In this document: positions 8,601-13,811 of the stretch, in pieces
How positions within the stretch are numbered: position 1 is the first letter of the stretch
How the letters are laid out: each line of letters begins with the position of its first letter
Source of the DNA: Stramenopiles sp. TOSAG23-3
Lineage: Eukaryota; Sar
Length of the DNA: 13,811 nucleotides
Direction of reading: 5' to 3'
Assembly (NCBI GenBank): GCA_900128585.1
Contig: LT642606.1
Location: 1-13,811 of the forward strand
Notes under the pieces: model-generated
Told to the model about the DNA's origin: nothing
What the model saw: the letters and a program-made list of their open reading frames with translations, nothing else
Database searches by the model: none
Translations under genes and position numbers: made by a program

Positions 8601-8698
8601 TGGAATCTGCCAGGGACAGGCTACAAATAGAAGACTGGGGAATTACAGAAACTACGCTGGAGGAAGTTTTCTTGAAAGCGACGGACGGAGAGTTTTGA
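2630..8698 (+). CDS. Full-length ABCA-type ATP-binding cassette transporter
   Basis: The product is a 2,022-residue full-size ABC transporter of subfamily A, expected to move lipids or lipid-like substrates across or within membranes using ATP. Layout: short cytoplasmic N-terminus; TM1 about 50-69; first lumenal domain about 70-255 (Cys 98, 106, 195, 202); further membrane segments about 256-466, preceded by the ABCA-typical KEKELRLREAMKQMGL; NBD1 with Walker A GHNGAGKTTT (577), CPQHDVLW (622), signature YSGGMKRR (676), Walker B VFLDEP and H-loop His 732. A linker of about 115 residues follows, then TM about 963-987, a large second lumenal domain about 988-1412, and more membrane segments to about 1612. 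NBD2 has Walker A GPNGAGKTTS (1735), CPQHDVLW (1787), FSGGMKRR (1841), YLDEPSTGLDP and His 1898. Both ATP sites look intact. The C-terminus LEEVFLKATDGEF is where ABCA proteins normally finish. An upstream TTG is in frame but no upstream ATG is. The second ATG (2639) has the better context (A at -3, G at +4) and may be the real start. No introns. Confidence 0.95.
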   Translation: MQTMETGLGSSPSGYTRLGNADPAASSFYQQTKLLVVKNFALLKRNKASTFLQIFIGMFFMILLSVINVGLESDHRQQETFSEIKDVPAHSIPSLTPCTPYDGQACYTFAYAPKSDQSIQKIVKSLRENGGGKPLPAEGLPHGPIGFETREEMFAWLYNNPNRTNLGVAFNNVGDWGKPFTDLSYTLMYNDTVSCYNFGITCTNPALELGSAMQVAVDAALLKSRYGAGQESAKLTVSLKPFPHPDLAFSQDAMKTYGLMFIFATVMFNFIIQLALVVKEKELRLREAMKQMGLRTAPYFVSWFITNLAVDILCVLVLCLSGFILDLDFFVKNSFALYFVLLLLTSIAFTTAVFVFAACLNRAEQARNFGFFLFIIFLVAGQGLIGYYYSSDQFGDVQSWLSLVLPIPFLQGLTVLINESSGTAKVGLGWGDVGDVPPYYPLSEIYGWLVLNIVIYIILTWYFDEVIPREFGVSRPWYFPFTSAYWRGRGTGSLDNSRKLGRARMDNDYEYSTDPKVRGEEIAVHNRTFGDRQVKVVVDGLRKDFKSSTCGFNGKTFTAVDGVSYAIDDGQLLCMLGHNGAGKTTTINMLTGMLPITDGDAYIFGHSARNGMDSIREIMGICPQHDVLWDQLTGMEHLRLFAGLKGMSEEEIEREAKLRLEQVELTEVADVEAQAYSGGMKRRLSLAVALIGDPKIVFLDEPTTGMDPVTRRAVWNMILKAKRGRIILLTTHSMEEADVLSDRICIMSKGKIQALGSSLHLKQQFGTGYRLTVFCDSAEDVKPRIKQFINSSIPTSTIEDGIPGIIECNIPRNCISKMPKVLRDLKEKKDTLHVHDISVSLATLEEVFLNLSKAEREGLNTLEMQQTTCLAVPIPPNVRCTPGMVIDVADTWGRQHRVTLTEAGISRGQEIVVIDVPENNSRAASEDSVEHVSFPNNANKTGYWSQVTALGIKTWRYQRRQKCQLCCLVAFPMFCIALLILLNHFISQSAVHYDVQCANNKTFKAYQSEVEISPSLVVGHASILNPGGFLNPLKEVADFVMPVARNGSCLGDKGTCDYGGMTANIPPQLRSWYLNVVTHVIALQNCQMAFQSFLNRHQSVNNALQWELEYAGNASHSFTPASGGINLQDCKINSPTTGGAKKDEGSTWKPPQAAFHSLKEQQQILGACQTSNISTVLGLYEKLPDPSAMPQKGAQHKYTSRKGLLGNYTSTVVPDPIFSTFENFVYTSISTFVPGGQGHSSGDIGELCQFFSNETSHGPAVLEYIESILKKESDPMFRALGNSLGNICWVRQSRDTIRRLSFVEKDGIAGINKALYDGWYGEKVGPVHSSKVGAYSFNAIDRSTASKRFDYVAWYNQTGSSNYVSTGGHLNWIGLVALMNNAILKSESGHGIEMTTKQWPKPPTKKSLAGFLGMFSIVDAVSGFFFPFVLFTLMPIVMSLIMYEKENRLREIMKMMGLKMGAYWTVTYVLFYFEYFVLIHSAVVIFLYLFVWGHSLIAFSLLMTTLFAKTRTATAVGFISIFAFVFFGFMIFQTLQAQGDAISAVAYYAWQWMPPFAFMRIMVFLVDASTKNYPVTLANWGNTPIPSTLLWLVIEWFVSLILMYYLEQVLSVGYGVRRHPLFCCFKKYWCPGASKEETKAGVRAPLTSGGSGGDAKPSNVSFDRNGPSDVVAEAQRVIKRTRIPDVETSSSDDNFRVRIVGLRKKYPGRGGAKEKIAVNNLFLGVEKNECLGLLGPNGAGKTTSISMMCGLFEPTAGDGLVSTDSNNFLRISKAGDLDEMHAMMGVCPQHDVLWNDLTARDHVAFYGRLKGLTGQQLSASVQKVLADVKLLHVADKQAGKFSGGMKRRLSVANSLIGSPRVVYLDEPSTGLDPSARRTLWDVITVAKGDGKAIILTTHSMEEADALCDRVGIMALGNLKCIGQSADLKRRFGTGFALSIATKGDAQIRADLEGFVRQTFPAAKPMMEPINGSYTFEIPRQNVDLSSVFREVESARDRLQIEDWGITETTLEEVFLKATDGEF

Positions 8699-9051
8699 AA
8701 CGCGGGCGTCGTATGTTGCGAAACACGCGCACCGTGCGTAGTGCAGTACCGTGAACAGTACTTTGAAATTTTAGTAACTCCAATTACACGGGTAATATAG
8801 AAATCGTAGAATGATTTACTTTAAGAAATAAAAAATACTAAAAATATATATTATGTAAAAAATACTTATTATTTTTCTCCGCTTCAAGCACCGTGCAACT
8901 GGCTTTTCTTCTTGTTTGACTATTAGGACGAGAACCCACCACGCCACATAAATTTCAGAGCGTGTGTGATCTCTTGTTTTGCGCGAATAGCTTCAGTTTC
9001 CTCAACGGCACGCTTCAGCGTAGTAGCCACTGTGCCTTCTTCACTCAAAAA
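8699..9051. other. Tail-to-tail spacer between ABCA and methyltransferase genes
   Basis: The ABCA stop and the methyltransferase stop face each other across 353 bp. The first 65 or so bases and the last 130 are of mixed composition, and the middle (about 8800-8880) is very AT-rich. Both genes have open in-frame tails here: 33 sense codons after the ABCA TGA, ending with TAG 8798-8800, and 42 after the methyltransferase TAG, ending with TAA at 8923-8925 on the minus strand. No independent gene was recognised. Confidence 0.7.
8827..8832 (+). terminator. Possible poly(A) signal AATAAA of the ABCA transcript
   Basis: An AATAAA hexamer lies 129 bases after the ABCA stop codon in a sharply AT-rich patch, and a TGTAA pentamer (the green-algal type signal) lies about 20 bases further on. 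Either could direct 3' end formation. In DNA this AT-rich the hexamer has little weight on its own. Confidence 0.35.
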
Positions 9052-9672
9052 CTATTTATCGGATTCGCCTTTAGCACAGACGTACATATAATGCACACTG
9101 TTGGCATCGGAAGAATCTTGGGCGGCAGAAGCACTGACTGTCGGTTTTGGGACCGTGTGGACTTGCACGCTCCAATGGTAAGCGTCGTTATCTAGGTAAC
9201 TGAGCCTGTTATCGGGAATGCCGTAGGACAACATAAGTAGAACGCCGTTTGGCTTAAGTGCTCTTGTGATTTCAGACAAGGCCTTGCCGACGTTACTGGT
9301 CGACCCTTCTCCGCAAAGAATTGAGTCGAGTGTACCTTTATCAATTACTGCGTCGAAGGCTTCGTCGGGAAACTCGAGGGCGGTGCAGTTCATTTGCTGC
9401 CAACTCAACCCAGTCTTGTCACGGTACTTCTCAATCATTTGATCAACGCAAACTTTGGAGATATCAATGTTTGCTATTGTAGAAAACCCGTCATCGTACA
9501 TATCTTCACTCAGTCGAGAATTGCCGCACCCGATGTTCAGAATGTGGTCGGTTTTCTTGACATATTGTGCAATCAAATCCTTCACTCCAGAATAACGTTG
9601 GTACCAGTCAAAAGGCTCCGGATCTTTTGTGTACCGTTCGTCCCAATAGGCCGCTTTACCGTACTGTGCCAT
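9052..9672 (-). CDS. SAM-dependent methyltransferase of the METTL13/EEF1AKMT4-like group
   Basis: The product is a 206-residue class I (Rossmann-fold) methyltransferase. The start YWDERYTKDPEPFDWYQRY is the hallmark of the METTL13/EEF1AKMT4-like family, whose animal members methylate lysines of elongation factor eEF1A. SAM-binding motif I is LNIGCGNSRL at 45-54, the acidic residue after strand 2 is Asp 70 (NID), and the conserved DKGTLDSIL follows at 111-119. The late strands are VLLMLSYG and HYMYVCAK (194-201). The length is normal for the single-domain form and the ATG at 9670-9672 is the only sensible start. The eEF1A substrate is inferred from the family, not shown. It lies tail to tail with the ABCA gene. 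Its TAG stop is followed by 42 further in-frame sense codons of coding-like composition, so the true C-terminus may lie at 8923 (see findings). Confidence 0.88.
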   Translation of the reverse strand: MAQYGKAAYWDERYTKDPEPFDWYQRYSGVKDLIAQYVKKTDHILNIGCGNSRLSEDMYDDGFSTIANIDISKVCVDQMIEKYRDKTGLSWQQMNCTALEFPDEAFDAVIDKGTLDSILCGEGSTSNVGKALSEITRALKPNGVLLMLSYGIPDNRLSYLDNDAYHWSVQVHTVPKPTVSASAAQDSSDANSVHYMYVCAKGESDK

Positions 9673-11297
9673 TTATAGTTTTGATTACTTTCGGTTACCC
9701 TCTCTTTCGAAATAGACTAGAAATAAATATGCTGAACTCTTAAACAGTTTCAATGACAGCTCGAACGAAGTCATATACGCTACTGCTGACTACTCGATTC
9801 TTTTATTCACTTCATATAACCTTTCATTCGTTCCCTTCACAAAAACATTTCGGGAAGGGAGAAAATATAAAAAGAGAAAGAAGTAGATAGAAGATAGATT
9901 TTGATGATGATGATTTAATAATAAATATAATAACGACGGGCTATTATTATTACGTGGATGGTTCCTGATTTTTCACAGATATTAATAAAATCAATGCTAT
10001 GCTCCTGTATATATTGTTGACATTTGATTTTAAGCTACAATGAATAAATAGAATTGAGCTTTGATTATAATCAATGCTCTTGTTATGTTATTTCAGGAAT
10101 TTAAATTAGATTTGTATTCCTAGAAGAGAGACTATCAAGTAGTAAGGAAAGTGATCGAAAGATAAAAGACCTTTGCCAATTAAAAAATATTTATTAATAT
10201 ACATAAACATAGCATTGTTGAAATAATAAATGAATTTTTACAACGGTAGCTAAGAGGAGCTTGGCTTCACATTCAGAATATAAATAGCATACAGTAGTAT
10301 AGGAATAGGCTTGGTTTGCATCAAATAATAACGACCGAAATGAAAATGAAGAACATCATCTCAAATACTATTCAAATAGGCAAATGATTATACTGTAAAT
10401 AAAATTAGAAACATTAAAAAGAATGGTAAATTAGGATAATAATACACAGTAATAAATAAAGAAATGGAGAGGGCGGCGGAATGATCTTTAGTTTCATTGT
10501 ACATAGGTATTTATACTTATCACATTACTGTAACTCAAACCAACGAACAATTGAACAACAACAAACTGTAAAACCGAAAATAGATTCCAGTTTAGTTGGA
10601 TTCTTGACTGAAATCAGACGAGAAACACGAAGAAATAATTCGATGCTGTGCTTCGTTTTATATCTAATGTATTTATTTACTTATTTACAAAGTAATAAGA
10701 CCTTATGTAATGATATATAATATAGAAGTAGTACGTATTCTACAATTTATTGACGAATGGTGGAGAGTGCCAGGAGGTATTTAAACAGAAAAATATTTTT
10801 GTATATTGTATCTAGGTATATTGTATACATTCTATGAGCATTATTTATACGTTAATAAATATGATTATTGTTTAATTTATCCTATATAAATGAGTTATTA
10901 CAGCACCTGAACGCTATTCATATGTTTATTAATTTCTTCAGCTCATCTTCAGCCTTCACTTCATTCAGCCTTGCACCACCCATTTACTACAGAGGTCAAA
11001 TGATCGATCATCTGCTTCGCTTTCCTTCTGTGTCCTTCTTCTTCGGATCGATCCAGCTTCTCTCTCTTCAGCAGCACAAGAAGCAGCAGCCAAGGGCCAA
11101 GGGACTAAATATTGAACACAATGTATTATTGTCCACAAGATAATGCAGATTTATGGTCTCGTTGCGTCACTTGAACGATTTGAAAGGACAGAAACGTTTT
11201 AGCAATTGTTTTTGTTATTGCATGTAGTGGAAAACATATAATTATCTATTGCAGAACGTTTAGCTGAGAGGTTAGTAATTTTACGAAAAACAATATC
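9673..11297. other. Long AT-rich divergent spacer (methyltransferase / NOP10 promoters)
   Basis: This 1,625-bp stretch separates two divergently transcribed genes and must hold both promoters. Most of it is very AT-rich with simple runs (for example TGATGATGATT and AATAATAAATAT near 9900-9930). One island of higher GC and pyrimidine content lies at about 10930-11105. TATA-like sequences occur (TATAAATAG near 10278, TATATAAAT near 10883), but no start site can be tied to them. An ATG-started frame of 79 codons at 10481-10720 (+) matches nothing I recognise. No tRNA, rRNA or snRNA signature was found. Confidence 0.65.
10930..11105. other. Pyrimidine-rich GC island with two GATCGATC palindromes
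   Basis: Within the AT-rich spacer this segment has clearly different composition, with repeated CTTCAGC and CTTCTTC-type words. Two 10-bp palindromes, TGATCGATCA at 11001-11010 and GGATCGATCC at 11045-11054, share the core GATCGATC and sit 44 bp apart. Frames on both strands are open for moderate lengths here, but none starts with a supported ATG or resembles a known protein. It could be a promoter element cluster for NOP10, a transcribed leader or exon, or a decayed gene. Confidence 0.4.
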
Positions 11298-11492
11298 ATG
11301 CATTTAATGTACCATCTAGACTCGGAGGGAAAACGTATTTATACGTTAAAGAAAGTAGATGACAAGCAAGAGGCAACTGTCTCTGCTCACCCGGCACGCT
11401 TTTCGCCAGACGATAGGTTTTCAAAACATAGAATTGCCTGCAAAAGGCGGTTTGGGTTGCTTTTGACGCAAAAACCACGTGACGAACTGTAA
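11298..11492 (+). CDS. NOP10: H/ACA ribonucleoprotein subunit NOP10
   Basis: The product is a 64-residue protein matching the universal NOP10 family, a core subunit of H/ACA RNPs. With dyskerin/Cbf5, Nhp2 and Gar1 it guides pseudouridylation of rRNA and snRNA in the nucleolus, and it is part of telomerase in some eukaryotes. Key matches are the N-terminal [16 protein letters not shown] hairpin, the central [11 protein letters not shown] motif, FSKHRI, and the C-terminal helix [13 protein letters not shown]. Length is exactly that of eukaryotic NOP10. The first ATG gives the family-like N-terminus (a second ATG is three codons in), and the stop is TAA. It is convergent with the cyclase gene and 282 bp from its stop. 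No intron. Confidence 0.97.
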   Translation: MHLMYHLDSEGKRIYTLKKVDDKQEATVSAHPARFSPDDRFSKHRIACKRRFGLLLTQKPRDEL

Positions 11493-11774
11493 ATGATGCA
11501 AAAACTCCCTCCGCTGTTTGTTCCGGTGTGTGAGTCCGCACTGATTTTGAGGATAGCTAGCGCCACTGCAAAATTCTGAAGAAGCGGTATGATGTGCCAC
11601 GTAAATTAGGAAATAAATTTGTAAAGAATAAAGAATGAAAACACACTTTTGCCACGCAAATTCATGTACAGTTTAATAAGAGAGCTCCACCTTTCACCTG
11701 CCCGCAGCAACCTTGCAAACGCTTGCCTTTTCCACCTTTCGAACTTTCCCCAGCCCGGAAAACCGCATACCTCT
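11493..11774. other. Tail-to-tail spacer between NOP10 and cyclase genes
   Basis: The 282 bp between the two facing stops hold both 3' UTRs. The NOP10 TAA is followed directly by ATGATG and 28 in-frame sense codons up to TGA 11577-11579. On the other strand the cyclase TAG is followed by 26 sense codons up to TGA at 11694-11696. The middle is AT-rich and carries candidate poly(A) hexamers for both directions. No separate gene was recognised. Confidence 0.7.
11612..11632 (+). terminator. Two AATAAA hexamers, possible NOP10 poly(A) signals
   Basis: AATAAA occurs at 11612-11617 and 11627-11632, 120-140 bases after the NOP10 stop, with a TGTAA between them. This is a reasonable position for 3' end formation of a short transcript. 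For the opposite strand an ATTAAA lies at 11672-11677, about 100 bases past the cyclase stop. All are inferred from sequence only. Confidence 0.35.
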
Positions 11775-13787
11775 CTATTTCCGTTCAAGCTTTCGGTACC
11801 CTTTCCAATCGTCTGGGGAGTCTCCCCCTGCTGTTTCCATGACAGAAAGCAAAACTGATGTAGGTCCGTCGTGGGGCATCAGGGACTGGGCTCGCAGAAG
11901 CAACGTCTTTGCGAGCGTCCAATTGCCGCTCTTGTACTCTTTTACGCCAGATGCATGCAACTTTTTAAACTCTGCCGGCATCGAATATTGAAGCTCGCCC
12001 AATTGGTTGCCTGCCCCAAAGTTAATGGGCTGTTGGCACCCATCAGCGTCAAACCGCCTTTCTAAAAAATGGCTTGGGTGGTTCAAGATGTCGAACACGT
12101 ACAAGTCTACGGGAACTGTGCTACCTTTGACGGTAACGCAGTCAATCTTCCGACACATTTTCCTGGCTGCTGGCGACAGGGCTCGAACAAAGGTATGAGA
12201 AAGGATTAGGTCCGTCTGATATTGGCTCGAAGCCGAAGCAAGCCGAGCTGTCATGTTGACATTCGGGGACAAATACGAGGCATCGATTTTGTACTTGGAT
12301 CCTATGGCGCCTTCGATTGCCCAGCCAACATGCATTCCAAGCGTCAACTGGACACTTACAGATGTGCCCAAACTAGACACGACAGAGGGATTGTGAACAT
12401 ACTTTGCGAATACCCCGGAAAGGTTCGCCCTGTGTATATTGATCCTAACTTTCAATATTGCAGCCAACGCACTGTCGATTAGCTCTTGGGCAGTCACTTC
12501 GCGATAAACCTGACCACCCCCTCGTAGCTGCTGCGGTGTGGTCCCTAGTCGTGCATTTTTGGTATTCCTAGTACTGTCAACGGCATCTAACCCTGGCAAA
12601 ATCCCTTCGCACAGACGCCATGCGAGGAGAAAGCTATCCCCTGTGTTCTTGTTCGCGGCACCGTAGTAGCTGTGTACGCTTTCGTGCACAATGTCTGCAA
12701 TCAAATTTATCAGTTCGATCGAGCTCTCCCCCAAACAAGACATAATCTCTGAAAAGTTCTTAATTTGAATGTATGCGAATGCGCACGTCACCTTTCTTCC
12801 AGGCTCCATGGCGCGAAGTTCCCCACGCCCCATATTTTTCGCAATAATGCTCGCCCCAGCGACCCCAAACCCCACTTGTAACAAACCGCCGATTTTAGTC
12901 AGGGTTTTTTCTAAAATTACCGTTTCAAACTCATCTACCTGGGACACTTCGGCCTGCGCCAAAGACTGCAAAGGGTTGTCAGCGAGTTTTCTGACCAGGT
13001 TGTACATTCTCTCCAACGGTTCGACGACCATAAACTCTGCATCCCACATAAATACGACCGATGAACCGACCAACAAGGCGATGATAAACGACGTTTTCCA
13101 CGCATTTCTAATTGCGCTGTCTACGGACTCAGCTTTTCTATCTATGTACACAGTACTACGGCAACCCGAAGTCGCAACGCCACTTTTCAAAACCCCTCCT
13201 TTTCCGTAGCACCCTTCTGTCGTAATCACAGAGATCTCATGCTCGCGGAAAGTGGACATTATTTTTTCAGGCGAGTCGTTCGTGTTCTTGCTGGGGTCCC
13301 AGCCCGACGAAGGCTCTGATCCAAGACTATACGGTGCAGTTCCGGTGGTATCCATCGGTTGAAATTTCAATTGCCGAAGCCAACTGTTGATCTCTTTCGA
13401 AGACAATGCATTTGTGCAGGCTTTCTGGGGGCATATTTCCAAATATAGCACATTTCCAACGCCACGGCTATAATGGAAAATCTGGGCGCGGAACAGGTCT
13501 TTCCCGATCGCACCAGACGCGTTTCGATCTTGAGGGATTCTATGCAAATCTACTAAACCGTATTCTTCGAATTGGTCTTGTGGCAAAAATATGAAGTTAG
13601 CATCAAAGAACGGGAAAATTAAAATGCACCCCAAAACGATCAAGATCACCCGTCTGTTGGTCAATTGGATCATCTTTTGGCTGACTGCACTGGGCTCTTT
13701 TTTCGCCTTCGCATCGTGTTGTAATGCTCGCTTCTCGGGGCTAGAAATGTCTGTGAGCTTATTTATCGCCTCGTGATCTTCGTCCAT
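11775..13787 (-). CDS. Membrane class III adenylate/guanylate cyclase-like protein with TPR-like tail
   Basis: The product is a 670-residue predicted receptor-type cyclase, expected in a membrane with an outside sensor region and a cytoplasmic cyclase domain. TM1 is about 46-62 and TM2 about 232-248. The 170-residue region between has Cys 119, 124, 193 and 209 that could pair. After TM2 comes a HAMP-like linker (VVEPLERMYNLV), then LEKTLTKIGGLLQVGFG, a signature of the algal/oomycete cyclase family. The cyclase domain spans about 330-570. Seen there are the adenine-side Lys 380 and second metal Asp 384 in KNTGDSFLLAW, Asp 502 in KIDASYLSPNVN, and the transition-state pair Asn 511 and Arg 515. 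The first metal-binding Asp is replaced by Gln 341 in AYIQIKNFSEI, so activity is doubtful. Residues about 603-650 look like a TPR helix pair. The ATG at 13785-13787 has good context. The frame remains open upstream to the window edge without another ATG, so a longer start cannot be excluded. No intron. Confidence 0.9.
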   Translation of the reverse strand: MDEDHEAINKLTDISSPEKRALQHDAKAKKEPSAVSQKMIQLTNRRVILIVLGCILIFPFFDANFIFLPQDQFEEYGLVDLHRIPQDRNASGAIGKDLFRAQIFHYSRGVGNVLYLEICPQKACTNALSSKEINSWLRQLKFQPMDTTGTAPYSLGSEPSSGWDPSKNTNDSPEKIMSTFREHEISVITTEGCYGKGGVLKSGVATSGCRSTVYIDRKAESVDSAIRNAWKTSFIIALLVGSSVVFMWDAEFMVVEPLERMYNLVRKLADNPLQSLAQAEVSQVDEFETVILEKTLTKIGGLLQVGFGVAGASIIAKNMGRGELRAMEPGRKVTCAFAYIQIKNFSEIMSCLGESSIELINLIADIVHESVHSYYGAANKNTGDSFLLAWRLCEGILPGLDAVDSTRNTKNARLGTTPQQLRGGGQVYREVTAQELIDSALAAILKVRINIHRANLSGVFAKYVHNPSVVSSLGTSVSVQLTLGMHVGWAIEGAIGSKYKIDASYLSPNVNMTARLASASSQYQTDLILSHTFVRALSPAARKMCRKIDCVTVKGSTVPVDLYVFDILNHPSHFLERRFDADGCQQPINFGAGNQLGELQYSMPAEFKKLHASGVKEYKSGNWTLAKTLLLRAQSLMPHDGPTSVLLSVMETAGGDSPDDWKGYRKLERK

Positions 13788-13811
13788 CTTCGCCTTTCGT
13801 TTAAAAAATTG
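13788..13811 (-). promoter_or_regulatory. Truncated 5' flank of the cyclase gene
   Basis: Only 24 bases remain upstream of the cyclase ATG. They are AT-rich away from the start codon (a T run then AAAC), as expected for a leader. They contain no in-frame stop, so the gene start is not formally closed by this window. Confidence 0.4.

Noticed and set aside
10481-10720. 79-codon ATG-started frame in the divergent spacer
   Set aside because: Unusual length for AT-rich DNA, but no recognisable motif and AT-driven residue content. Not called as a gene, only noted as a candidate.
11332-11347. AACGTAT-TT-ATACGTT palindrome inside NOP10, sharing a 13-mer with 10843-10855
   Set aside because: It falls within conserved NOP10 codons. 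The shared 13-mer is AT-rich and most likely chance.
11493-11579. Possible C/D box snoRNA (ATGATG near the start, CTGA at the middle and end)
   Set aside because: The C box does not fit RUGAUGA fully, there is no terminal stem, and the internal C' box is missing.
1-13811. Bacterial or phage content, CRISPR array, insertion sequence, tRNA or rRNA genes
   Set aside because: No direct-repeat/spacer array, transposase, terminal repeats or tRNA box sequences were found. All supported genes are eukaryotic.

Overview
The window is nuclear DNA from a eukaryote, most likely an intron-poor unicellular alga or related protist. Five long or highly conserved genes read through without introns. They are a Nup50-like nucleoporin, an ABCA lipid-type transporter, a METTL/EEF1AKMT-type methyltransferase, NOP10, and a membrane class III nucleotide cyclase of the type common in algae and oomycetes. 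Coding DNA is moderately GC-rich, while the DNA between genes is strongly AT-rich and full of purine tracts and microsatellites. I cannot decide between, for example, a prasinophyte green alga and a red alga from this sequence alone. No bacterial features were seen (operons, Shine-Dalgarno sites, rho-independent terminators), so GTG and TTG starts were set aside in favour of ATG.

Layout: 1-183 is a compound GAA / 7-mer polypurine repeat. 184-652 is an AT- and purine-rich leader. 653-1900 (+) is a Nup50/Nup2-type nucleoporin. 1901-2629 is a T-rich spacer with several short inverted and direct repeats. 2630-8698 (+) is a full-length ABCA transporter of 2,022 residues. 8699-9051 is a tail-to-tail spacer. 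9052-9672 (-) is a small SAM methyltransferase. 9673-11297 is a long AT-rich divergent spacer. 11298-11492 (+) is NOP10. 11493-11774 is a second tail-to-tail spacer. 11775-13787 (-) is a two-membrane-segment cyclase with a TPR-like tail. The last 24 bases lie upstream of the cyclase.

The genes are not an operon and do not form one pathway. Two encode nuclear machinery (nuclear transport and H/ACA RNPs), one is a probable protein-lysine methyltransferase, and two are membrane proteins (lipid transport and cyclic-nucleotide signalling).

Points most worth a second look: the cyclase has Gln where the family has its first metal-binding Asp. Four of the five stop codons are followed by 26-42 in-frame sense codons in GC-richer DNA, most strikingly after the TAG of the methyltransferase. 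The ABCA inter-half linker carries a Pro-Gly duplicated motif, and its second membrane domain looks about 15 residues short. I did not find a clear new multi-gene system.
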